Assembly (NCBI GenBank): GCA_036346245.1
Contig: CM070757.1
Location: 10,270,399-10,334,398 of the forward strand
Reading direction: 5' to 3'
Origin: Bonia amplexicaulis
Taxonomy: Eukaryota; Streptophyta; Magnoliopsida; Poales; Poaceae
DNA: 64,000 nucleotides
Under the pieces are notes generated by a model. That model was not told the origin of the DNA and ran no database searches. It saw nothing but the letters and a program-made list of their open reading frames with translations. A program made the position numbers and the translations under genes. Positions 37,584 through 48,185 of the stretch are shown in pieces (within the stretch, counting starts at the first letter, position 1; the number at the start of each line of letters is the position of its first letter).

Positions 37584-40500
37584 TGTAGGACCGGATGAGG
37601 CAACAGAGGGGGTGAATGGTGCCCATAAATTTTCCTCTAAATATTCACATATTCCTTATTCTCCAATAGCTACAAAGCTATGAAGATCCAAGATATGAGG
37701 TCTAGTAGAAGACAGAGGAATTCAGACTATCTAATGACCAAATCAGAGCACTGTGTGGTTAGATTACGACCACTTGGCGGAAGCTCAAACGTAGTCGAAT
37801 ACATCCACTCCGCAGAGACACGGGGTCGCTAGCAAAGCGGCGTTTGTTGGGAAGACAACGTGGTCTGGACCGACACCATGGTCGAAACCGACAACTTGGT
37901 TGATAGCACATGCGGTGGTCGTAACTTTGACCACTCGATCGAAGAGCATCTTGGTAGGCAATCGATGATCAAACAGAATTCAATGAAGTCGATAGCCACC
38001 AAAACAAGACTGACAAGATCGAAAGATGAGTCCGGTCGGAACCATCGTGGTCGTAAGCCAATGGCATGGTCGTATGATCAACATGGTCGAAGACCGACTT
38101 GCACCTATAACTGACTGCGGTCGCAGACACCTCATGAGACCGTGGGGGCACACGACTACGAGATATACGACCATCAAGCACTCGGAAACTAGTGCAAAAG
38201 AAAGCAGATGATCTATGTCTTGGCTGGTCGAAAATCAGAGAAGAGCAGAAGGCCAAGACTTCGTGATCGCAAGCTGTGGTCAAATCTCCAAAGGAAAGCC
38301 AGTCGACCGATGAAACCCGAGAAGACCAGCAGCTTCACACTAAGTCTTTTCGTGATCGATACCGACCGGGACCGAGTCACTTGACAACAGAGAACCGAAA
38401 ATAGAATCGGTCGTGAGGTCTTAGCGGTGGCCGATCGCCAACTTGTGGTCGATAACCAAAGCCGAGAAGATATCTACGATCGAATCACCGTCGCTCGACC
38501 ACACAATCGAAAGACTCGATTCAACGACCTTGGTCGTAAAACCGAAAATCGGATGACGAATAAAGAATACTCTATTTTGTCGGACGACGACCATGAGCAA
38601 AATTTGAGGAATCTTTTGCACGAGGTCGAAACCAAATGAGACTTGAACTCTAACTTGTATATGATCTCTAGAAGTGAATTTACCAAGAAAAGGAAAGTCT
38701 TTGTTTCGCCAAAGAAAATTGATGCGATCGAAAAATAGAACAGAGACTCATCGCGGCAGATCGAAGACACAGGATTTTTCCAAATCAACTTCGCTCTCGG
38801 GAATGAACGGCCAACTAGCCTTGAGACAGATTCGCCTCGAGCAAAACAAATATAAGCCAACTCTCAAAGGAAATACGAAGGAACTAAGAATGAAGAGATG
38901 GCAAATAAATCAATGAAAACATCTCAAGAACGACCTCTCAACCCGGATCACAAACACGGACCCATCTCATAGATAAACTCTAACAAGTACAGAGAGATGA
39001 GTCCTCTCAAATCATAACACGGAGGTTTCGCAACCACTCCCCACAGGAGGACAAGCTCTAGCCCTAGAGCAATCACACACAGATACACTCCCAAGGGAGG
39101 AGGCGGTGCCTCCAAGGCCTAGCCGACCAACTCAAACATTCTCGTGCCTCCTCTCCTTTATAGCCTCACACCGAGACTAACCCTAATGGATCCATCCATT
39201 AGTCCACACTGGGATAACCCGTAAACCCCACCTAACACCGGTTTTACCACTCACTTTGCCCGCTAACTCAAATGCTTTGCTCGCTATCCCAACAGACCAA
39301 GACTTTGCCCGTTAGCGCCAACCGAATCCACTTCTTTTATCGGTGCTTTCCCGGTGGGCGGGGCTTCCTTTGCGCCTTTGACATTTCTCCAAAATACCCT
39401 CCAACCGCCTCCGAAGCTTCCTTTGCGGCTTTGGCATTTCTCGAATGCCCTCACACCGCCTTCCTGTCCACCCTTGCAACCACCTCGCAAGACTAGGTCT
39501 CCTTGGCTTCCCCGTGGCCGCTCGGACCCCAACACCACCGTGTCTCGTCCCGACCATCCTAGCCTCGCTGCACCTATCTCCGACCGGCTGCACCACTCCG
39601 GTTCCTCATCGACCACCTTGAGCTTCAAGTCTTCTTTGACTTCACCCAGTCGTTCTGGACCTCAACATCTCCCATGTCTAGTCCCGACCACTCCAAGCCT
39701 CACCAAGACTTGTCTCGTCCATCTCGTCACACACGACTGCACCCGACCTCGACCATCGGACCTTAGCTCCTCCACGAGCCTAGTCCCGATCCTCCTCGTC
39801 GTTGCTGTCGTGTCCATCATGGGTAGCTACGACTCGGTTCCTCATCTCCCGGCTTGCAACCACCTCACCAGCCTCGATCATCTTCGGCGTCTCCGACCGT
39901 CTGGACCTCAACACCTCCTGTGCCTAGTCCTGGTCCTCCCACGCCTCACCATGAAATAGCTCCGAAGTCCTGCAGCCACAAGACAAGCAAACCATCACAT
40001 AGCACCGCTCAAACCAACAAAACAGACTCTGCACAGCTCAACAGAGCTCACACCTTTTCCTCAGAAAATAGACATTGACAAACCCTGTCAAGAAGATGAA
40101 CCAACAAGTCAACAAGGTCCACAACATCACCAGAAACCCAACCGACCGATTCCCACCATAATCGGACACCATATGTGCCCACACGACCGGTTTTAATGAG
40201 CTCCATCGACCACGGTCGGACATCCGCTAACGTGGTCGAACAATGCGTAGCGTGATCGAACGCCCGATCTCCCAACGTGGTCGAAGACCCACGCGCCTGG
40301 CGTGGTCGAAACGCCAGCGCCCAGCGTGGTCGACGCCCCAAGCGCAGCGTGGTCGTAAACCACGGCGCCGACTACCGATCACGACCAGCGCGTCGAAACT
40401 TCACAACGTGGTCGTAGATGGCCCTAGAGACCTCCGACCACGACCAACGTAGTCGTAGAGACCACAACGTGGTCGTACGCTACCTCCTGGTTCTCGATAT

Positions 40501-41005
40501 CACCAGCGTGGTCGTAGCCTTCCGACCACGGTCATAGTACTCGAACGCCTCCCGGCCAGCAACGTGGTCGTATAACCTATCGACCACGACCAACGTGGTC
40601 GTATGACATCCGGAAACAACCCGATTGCTCTCAACGTGGTAATAAGTGTCTGACTCGCTTCCGACCACGGCCAATCTGATCGATGAAGCCGTAACGTGGT
40701 CGTAGACTCCCCGAGAAACTTCCGATCACGCCCAGAATGGTCATACGTATCCCGATAGACCTCCGATCGGTTCCAAAACGGTCGTACACCATTTGATCAT
40801 GGTCTAAATGGTCTTAAACACTTCCGATCACCATCAAACCTGGTCGTACGGACAAAGTCATGGTCGTAGACCTCCCAGCCGACCTCCAACCACGCCCAAA
40901 GTGGTCGTATTCGCCAGCTCAAACCTCAAAAACCAAACTCAATCTTTCTAGATCAAGAGTCAATTACTCATCACAACCATGGGGTGACCTCCACATGGTC
41001 TCACA
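37584..41005 (-). repeat. LARD LTR C (3422 bp)
   Basis: Complete third LTR. It ends GGTCTCACA and is followed immediately by TNP2 transposase sequence of the host CACTA element instead of a polypurine tract, so this is the outer 5' LTR. Confidence 0.92.
40205..40910. repeat. Dense CGTGGTCGTA motif cluster in LTR C
   Basis: More than 20 copies of the motif and its complement in about 700 bp, aligned with the clusters in LTRs A and B. Confidence 0.9.
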
Positions 41006-41973
41006 ACCTCGATTCCGCACCGAAGTCTACAAATATCCTATCGATGTTCCTCCACTACACAGAATCAGCAGCGTGTCTTATCATACCATCTTTCTTATGC
41101 TCTTTCGAGTGCCAACGTAGCAATCTTGCATACTTTTAGTTCGCAAATAAATGCTTCAAACGGGAAATTACAAGTAGATACCACAACATCTTAGCAGGAG
41201 GTCCTTGCTTCACCTCGATGCCCTCGCTATCATCAGAGTCATTCTTACGTTTGTATCGGGATGCTTTCAACACTGAACAAACATGTAATTTTATATACAC
41301 TTTACGGTAGAGGATAGAATCATTCAGACATGTATGTATTATTTCTACTTCTATTCCCAATGGATAAAGAATCTTCTTGGCATGGTAGGTGGTTCTCAGC
41401 AACATATTTTCCTTTAAAAGGATGTTCACTAGGAGACCTAACAACTCTGTGAAACTCTTATCGAGTCAACTATTACTTGCCTTCATTTTTAGCAATTCAA
41501 GAACAGATGACAATCTTGTATATTGTGGCTTGCAGCCCAAGAACAAAGATTTCTCCGAGTCCTTCATCAAGCCCTCGAATTTACCACTCTCTCTCACTAT
41601 AGTTCCCTTCTGCATCATGTAGCATCTGATCTAGACTGTCATCATGCAACCTATCCTCAATGAAAGCACAGTGCACAACCGACATATCATTGTCTTCCTC
41701 GACGATGTTATAACTACCTTCCTACACAATCTTCTCTTCACCATGACTAGTCCAACATATATACCCCTTTCAAAAACCCCTTCGAATCAAGTGAGCTTCG
41801 ATCTACGCTGAGTTGGTAAACATCTTCAAATTATCACAATCAATGTATGTACAATACATATATTACATCCCCTTCTTCAATATATCTTGCTCGGCCACTT
41901 GTCTAAAAGCACACACACCATTAATGTACTTTTCACTCACATGGTTCTTAGCGTACATCCAGCTTCAATCCAT
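41006..41973 (-). pseudogene. CACTA TNP2 transposase, 5' fragment
   Basis: On the minus strand an ATG at 41973 reads MD, a TGA (likely a mutated Arg CGA), then SWMYAKNHVSEKYINGV, the transposase-associated N-terminal domain. It continues with AHLIRRGF, LDQMLHDAEGNYSE, GLMKDSEKSLFLGCKPQYTRLSSVLELLKMK, KSFTELLGLL, HAKKILYPLG and DGMIRHAADS, all blocks of the TNP2/Transposase_21 family. It stops at about VDFGAES, at the LARD junction. The remaining several hundred residues, including the catalytic core, are not found on the far side of the LARD. Several frameshifts and stops are present. TNP2 is the catalytic transposase of CACTA elements. Confidence 0.86.
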
Positions 41974-42409
41974 CTGCACTACACATATAACAAATTAGTG
42001 TCAAATTAGATTATTAATAGTACGATAGCTAGCTAACCAAATATTGACACATAATTGTCATTCACCTTATAATAAATTGTCTATATGTAAATTAAGTAGC
42101 TAGCTACGTACTATTCATGAAGCAATATACATATCAAGCAAAAAATATATTGAAGTAAACTAGGAGTACTGATCTATTCTTAAATTAGGACAAACTACCA
42201 ATTAAACTAGATCTAAACCTAGCTATCACCTCACTTTATCACAAGACATATAATTAAAAGCAAATACTAACCTCTAATCACCAAGAATAATTAGATCTAC
42301 AAGCTAGATTTACAAGCGGTATCCTTTCACCAAACTCCCCAAAGCTGGCCAACTCCTTGAATGTAGCGCAATGAAGACAGATCTAGTGGGACCGTATTTA
42401 ATAGCACGG
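41974..42409. other. CACTA 5' region, no gene seen
   Basis: AT-rich DNA between the TNP2 start and the right subterminal repeats, on the 5' side of the minus-strand gene. It would have held the TNP2 promoter. Confidence 0.55.
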
Positions 42410-42776
42410 TGTATCCTAGACATGTCCAACTATGAACCGTCTGTGATACATAATTATCACAGGTGGTTCTCCTTAATAACCATGTGTGATAATTCATAGA
42501 TGGTTCTAATTAAAAATTATTTGTGATATATGCAATTATAACAGACGGTTTGTATTAATAACCGTTTGTGAAATATCATAGATGATTCTAATTAAAAACC
42601 GTCTATGATATGTGCAATTATCAACGACGTTGATATAAATAACCGTATGTGATAGTTGTGTATCACAAACAGTACATGGTCACGATTGTAAAACTATCTA
42701 TGATAATAACATCACAGATAGATCCCTATGAACCGTCTATGATGAGGCATCCAGTATAGCTTATTATGTAGTAGTG
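42410..42776. repeat. CACTA right terminus and subterminal repeats
   Basis: About ten alternating AACCGTCTGTGAT/ATCACAGACGGTT-like words, then TGTAGTAGTG ending at 42776 and ATA. Confidence 0.85.
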
Positions 42777-42779
42777 ATA

Positions 42780-43667
42780 TAATTTTAAATTAAAGTAAAA
42801 CCCCTTTCATCATGCTGGCTGACATGCATCATATGGAATGTTCCGTGATCATCTGACCAAGAGGCATAGCTAGAGTAATCTTCCCACAAAACTAAAAGTA
42901 CCAAGCCCAAGCCATTTTTTATTTATTTTAGAAAATGGTAGTCCATGCAAAGTTTGCATGAGTGATATGACAGCATCCAACATAGATCTTTTCTTTGGAA
43001 TCTTCCCACATCAATTTGGTGTTGAATTCATATCGTATAAACTAAAAATACTCTATATTACATACGTAAGACTAAGTGGGCAGATCTATCAAATTGTAAA
43101 TAATGTATCGTGTTTAACTATATGTAATTCAAGTACTAAAGTAAAAAAAAAGTGTGGTATCCAAATATATACTGCCGGGACCTAGAATTTGTATTCCAAA
43201 TCCACATATGTTTCCTATGCTAATCTCATGATCAATGGCTAGCACACCATTCAAAATTATTATTGGTATCGCATCCACACACGATAATCGAAAACAAGTA
43301 GCATATTATAATTAAACAAGCGAAGTTAAATCTTAGTGACTATTTTTACAACAAAAGGGCCAACCGGCCAAATAATTCACATGTCATAAATATTGCGGTG
43401 GAAATACGATAAAAGTGAGGCACTAAAAGCCTGCTAGCATGTCTCAACCCATGACTTCGAGCTTCGATTCTTGGAGGGGAAACCGGAAATGGCGAGCTGA
43501 GGGAGATGACATGGTTGGCTCAGCTTAAATAGGAAGAAAAGTATGGGAGTTGCTCACGATTTCTCATGAGCATGGCGTGACGAGCGAACAGCTCGGTATG
43601 TCTATTGCTTAGTGTGCAAGGCACGCCAGAGCGGCAAAGGGCCAGCAATGGGATGTGATAGGCACGG
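42780..43667. other. Intergenic, no gene seen
   Basis: AT-rich to 43400, then somewhat more mixed. No coding frame or repeat structure was recognised. Confidence 0.55.
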
Positions 43668-45749
43668 TGTAGTATCGAGGAGGCCGACTAGAGGAGGGTG
43701 AATAGGTGGTCTAAAAATTCTTTTCTAAATATTAATAATAATTCAAGACATTTTCTATTTGCCTAAACCAAGTAAACAATGCGGAACCTTAAATCAAATT
43801 GGTTTAGCACAAATAGAACCTAAATCAATTTAGTTCGCCTAAATGCACCAATAATTCTAGCCTAGGTCAAGGTTTGCAATTCTAGATTGACAAGCAATCA
43901 AATTAATTCTATGTATGTAAATTGCTTGAATATAAATTAAGCACAAGAAAAACAAACCACAATAGACACGGTCTCTTTTTTTTACCGTGGTGTTCGGAGA
44001 CTTGCCGGTCTCCCCTAGTCCACGTTGAGGTTAGCCCAAACGAATTGGACCGACTCCACGAATTAAGCCGAAATACCTCAATCCACTAATGGTAGCTCTT
44101 TCCCGCTCCGGGTAGGTGAGCTCCAACCTTCACACTTCGCCGGGTCTTCTCACAACCTTCTTTGATAAGATCACCGCGCACGACGCCTCCAACACCGTCT
44201 AGGATTCGGCAAACTCCAAGAGAAACATGTCAAGCCCCTCGCTTGACTCTCACTACGTGCAACGAATGCACAAGCTCAAATGGACATCAAGTCCACCTTT
44301 AGATGCAACACATACACTCTAGATCCCTTCTCCTTTCTCACAAAGTGCAACACATGCACAATTGAGTGGAGAACATCACTCTAGCTCAAGACAATAGAAA
44401 TGAGTCAAGCAACTCACTCCTCAACCAGCCACAAGGGGATATTTATACCCCACACCGATAAACTAGCCATTGGAGCCAAATCCCTGAAAAAACAGGAAAA
44501 TCGAAAGTACCACCAGCCAAAATTCGGTACTTCCGCTCACCTCCCCAATGATCAGAAAACTAGCCGTTGCAGTCAAAATCAGAAGTTCCATTGTTCATTA
44601 TCCAGTACTTCCGATCATCGGAAGTACCGCTCCACACAAGCGGAACTTCCGATTTCCATGAGGCTAAATCTTTCAAAAGATGCTCTCTGGAAAAAAACGT
44701 ACCGCGCAAAGGAGCGGTACTTCTGTTTTTTCGGAACTATACGGGCGGTACTTCCGTTTTCAGTTTTTCAGCATAGGCGACACTCGAAAAACGGTCATAT
44801 CATTTGACTTCGATGTCGGAATTGAGTGATCTTGGACTCTATGGAAAGCTTATTCAGAGTACTATACAACCCATCTATTTGCATGATCTCAAACACATTA
44901 GATCAATGCAAAAATTATAAGACATTCAAAGAGTCACTACCATGGTGTAATGTCAAATAAAATAGCAACAAACAATCTTAGACCATGTCAAGTGATAATG
45001 CATGATCTTCAACTTTTGCAAAACACATTTGTAAACTTAGATCATGCCACAAGGAGTGGGTACATGGACTTCAACCTTTTGCAAAACACATTTGCAAAGT
45101 ATAGTCACAAGTTAAAAGGATTAGATACATGAGCCTCAACTATTTGCAAAACACATTCGCAAATAATAGCATCATGCCATGGAGAGCTAGAGCAAGTGGG
45201 ATTGAGCTATCAATACATGATGAGACTCAAACTACTAGACAAGACCCCTCTTAATAGTACGGTAAACATATACTAACAATCCGGTCTTCCAACCAAACAC
45301 CAAGACCGGTAAAAGACTAGAAACACATCCTTAGCCCTAGCTAGTCATACATTTGCCTTAAGCACCCTCTTGAAGCTTGATGACACACATCACAACTTCA
45401 AGTCCGGGTCATTTTCTTGATATGCATCAACTCATGACGCATCCTTTTCTTCAACTACATTAACACATGATGGTCTTCACTTGACTTGATGATCAACACA
45501 TGATCATCTTCTCTTGGACATGCATCAACTCATGATGCATCTTCTTTTTGATAGCCTTCAACACATGAAGCCATCTTCTCTTGGATATCTTGACTTGATG
45601 ATCTTTAACACATAAAGTCATCCCAAGTCATCCTCATTTGTGGAACCTAACCTATTCATCCAACTCATGAAAAATGTTAGTCCATAAAACAATTATCATC
45701 AATTACCAAACTTCACTATTAACACATAATGGAGGGACTAGATTCAACA
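43668..45749 (-). repeat. LTR of a large retrotransposon (about 2.08 kb)
   Basis: Runs from TGTAGTATCGAGGAGG to GATTCAACA and is followed by ATCTTCCCTTTTAG, a polypurine tract on the minus strand, so this is a 3' LTR of a minus-strand element. The phrase GGAGGGTGAATAGGTGG near its start recalls long grass LTRs. No second LTR is in the window, and the flanks CACGG and ATCTT do not match, as expected for a fragment. The family was not identified; a SIRE/Maximus-type Copia is possible. Confidence 0.65.
44510..44770. repeat. CGGAAGTACCG / CGGTACTTCCG motif cluster
   Basis: About nine copies of GGAAGT(A)CCG-like words in both orientations within 260 bp, at about 44524, 44580, 44608, 44618, 44640, 44725 and 44747 among others. 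Confidence 0.7.
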
Positions 45750-48185
45750 ATCTTCCCTTTTAGATAATTCATGACAATCTTAATAAATGATGAGATAAAA
45801 ATTGATTTACGAGTATACAATTTGTACATAACAGTTGTATACTCTAAGATAAGCTTTTAAAAAAAAGTTACTTATCCGGCTGTCATTACTCGTAACACAT
45901 AATGGGAGAAGTTTGATGACAACCCGATTGCACATGAGTATATATAAACTACACAAACTATATATATATCCAATAATATATTTCAAAGTAAAGATCCTAA
46001 ATATGCATATTAAAAGAAGCATGGATCAATACTTATGAACCTTCAAAACACAGAGAGAGCTCCTCCTAAATATGTGCATATAAGTATATTAATGAAGGCA
46101 TATGCACATATTCATTTAGACTATTTGTAGAGTTCAATCTATATTTTGAATCTAAGGAATGCATTAATATGTGAAAATGTGATTTCGAATGCATACCTCT
46201 TTGATTTCACCTTTTCATCCAAATGAGACTAAGCTATAATATACTTAAGCAACCATATTAGTCTCATGAAAGATTTATCATTTAATCATATATTTGGATA
46301 TGAGAAATGCAGCAAGATTTAAAACAAAGATATCGAATGCATTTTTAATGATTTCATCTTTTCATTTAAATGAGACTAAGTATTAATATATTTAAACAAA
46401 CATATTAGTATAATATATGCATTTGTTATTATCACTAAAATATTATAAAAGTATTTATCATTAATATTAACATCAACTTAAACAGAGCATAATCTTTCAC
46501 ACGGAGCTAGTGAGCTCACGCGTGCAACGTTATGTTCAGAACGGGTGGCATTGGTCCGGGTGTTGCGGGTGACATGGGCGCAGCATGTGCTTGCATGGAG
46601 ATTGGCACTTGAGAGCGGTGAAAAGCTATGGTGGGCAACGGTGGCTGGGGCGTGGGCCCAGAGGTCCACTGGACAACGGCTCAGTTGAGGAGAGGCGAGC
46701 GCAACACATCTCTGTGCGGGTGGGTGGGCACGGCCATAGGGGCGAAGGGAGTAGGTGCGAGGTAGATGAAGGGGTCTGACAGATGGGGCCAGATCCCACC
46801 GGTCAGCTACAACGGGAAAAAAAACAGAGAGAAAACGGTTTCGGGAAAAGATGCTTTTACACGAAGGAAACGGAAAATGGAGAGGGAAGGGCGCTAGCGT
46901 GCGGGCTAGAAATGGGCCAAAACCGGAGTGGACCAGGCTAGAGCGGGAAGATTTGTCCCAGTAAGGGTTTTGGAATTTTTATTAGGTTCTTGGCACTATC
47001 AAGCTCCTAGCAAAATTATTTCCATGATTTTATCAGCTTTTAATTTTTTTTCTTGAAATCCTTTTGGATGCATATTTATTATAAAAAGGATTTTTAGTAA
47101 TAGCCAAAATGCAGGAAAAACTCCGAGATGCATATATTTAATATTTTAAACACAGCTAACAGAGAAATTAAATTTCTGTGCGGTTACATATACACATTTG
47201 CAATTGACAACTACGTACACAAATTAAGGTTTTCAACCTTTGTTACCTGTGCGGATGCATGAGTGAGAAACATACATTCATGTAGACTGCTGACTCAAAT
47301 TAACAACAATACGCTGTGTGATGTTGCTTTGATGTGAAATCGAATAGTGCATGGGCTTGTTATACAATTTTGCTTGTGCCATTTTTTGTGCCTTTATTGG
47401 ATAACTTCATAGCATGATCATCCAATTACTCATTGCCACTACTAATCCAAATTCATGGCAACATATTTTTTTAGAGATACAAGGAGACGCACACAACATG
47501 CACACATACGCATACGTGTCTCTTACACACGCTAGAAAAATAAATGGAGACCTCATGGCAACATTATTAATCGCTTGGGAATTTTGCAGAGGTTGATTCA
47601 ATATATCCACCAGTCCCAAAGGGTGCTCTTACATCACGAAAGAAGAGGATCCAAACATGTAAGAAATCATTTCTTCCCTCTCTAGTTAGGTTTAATCTTG
47701 AACTTCTAGAATTTGTCCACCAAACTTCAATTTCTTCACGCATCTCTGAAATTAAATTGATTATGGGCATCTATTATTGGAAAAAGGTTACATTTTGATC
47801 CTGTACAATCTTCCACCTTAAAGTGCCGTCCACTTTGATCCACTCCATTTAAAATTTACCTAGCGGCTAAGGTAAAAATTGTTACTGTTCTGTTTTAGGT
47901 TAGAAACGTTCCCAGCTTTTATAATAATATTCAAGAAATACTTTCTTGCTAGGATAATACAAGCTAGCAACATTATCTATTGGATTGAATCCACAAGGCT
48001 AAGGTCTAACCAAATGCCAACATTGACCTTAAAAAATACAAACTTGGCAACACTTATACTTTTAACCCTCAAAATAGGAGCTTGTTTGGATTGGTACACA
48101 TTGATCTACACCATTTGAAGTTGATATAGCGGCTCAGGTTTCTTGTTATTGAAATTAACAGTCGATTCAATCTCACCCTTTTTCA
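45750..48185. other. Retroelement remnant and intergenic DNA upstream of the kinase
   Basis: 45750-46470 is AT-rich and probably the 3' internal end belonging to the LTR on its left. 46480-46990 is GC-rich with no recognised domain. 46990-48185 is AT-rich. I looked for an ectodomain exon for the kinase (Cys-rich GUB_WAK-type sequence) and saw none. Confidence 0.5.

Larger units (their letters stand above)
20368..41005 (-). mobile_element. LARD array: three LTRs and two non-coding internal regions
   Basis: Three long direct repeats (20368-25820, 30030-33373, 37584-41005) each start TGTAGGACCGG and end GGTCTCACA on the plus strand. They alternate with two near-identical 4.2-kb internal regions. 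On the minus strand each internal region begins TTGGTATCGAGC (an initiator-Met-like primer site) and ends with a polypurine tract (CATCAAGGGGGAGAT) against the next LTR, so transcription is right to left. No gag or pol motif was found. LTRs of about 3.3-3.4 kb around a non-coding interior fit large retrotransposon derivatives (LARDs). The outer flanks (CAAAT and ACCTC) do not form a target duplication. Confidence 0.92.
5992..42776 (-). mobile_element. CACTA (En/Spm) transposon composite with nested insertions
   Basis: The left end reads CACTACCACAGAAAATG from 5992 and is preceded by ATA. The right end reads CTTATTATGTAGTAGTG, finishing at 42776, and is followed by ATA. The ends match at about 13 of 17 positions as inverted repeats, and CACTA elements make 3-bp target duplications. 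Both ends carry many ATCACAGACGGTT/AACCGTCTGTGAT subterminal repeats. The transposase relics (TNP2 near the right end, Transposase_24/Ulp1 near the left) are both on the minus strand. An inner block of subterminal repeats at 19925-20215 shows this is not one simple element: it is either two CACTA copies fused or one rearranged copy. A chance ATA match is 1 in 64. Confidence 0.7.
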
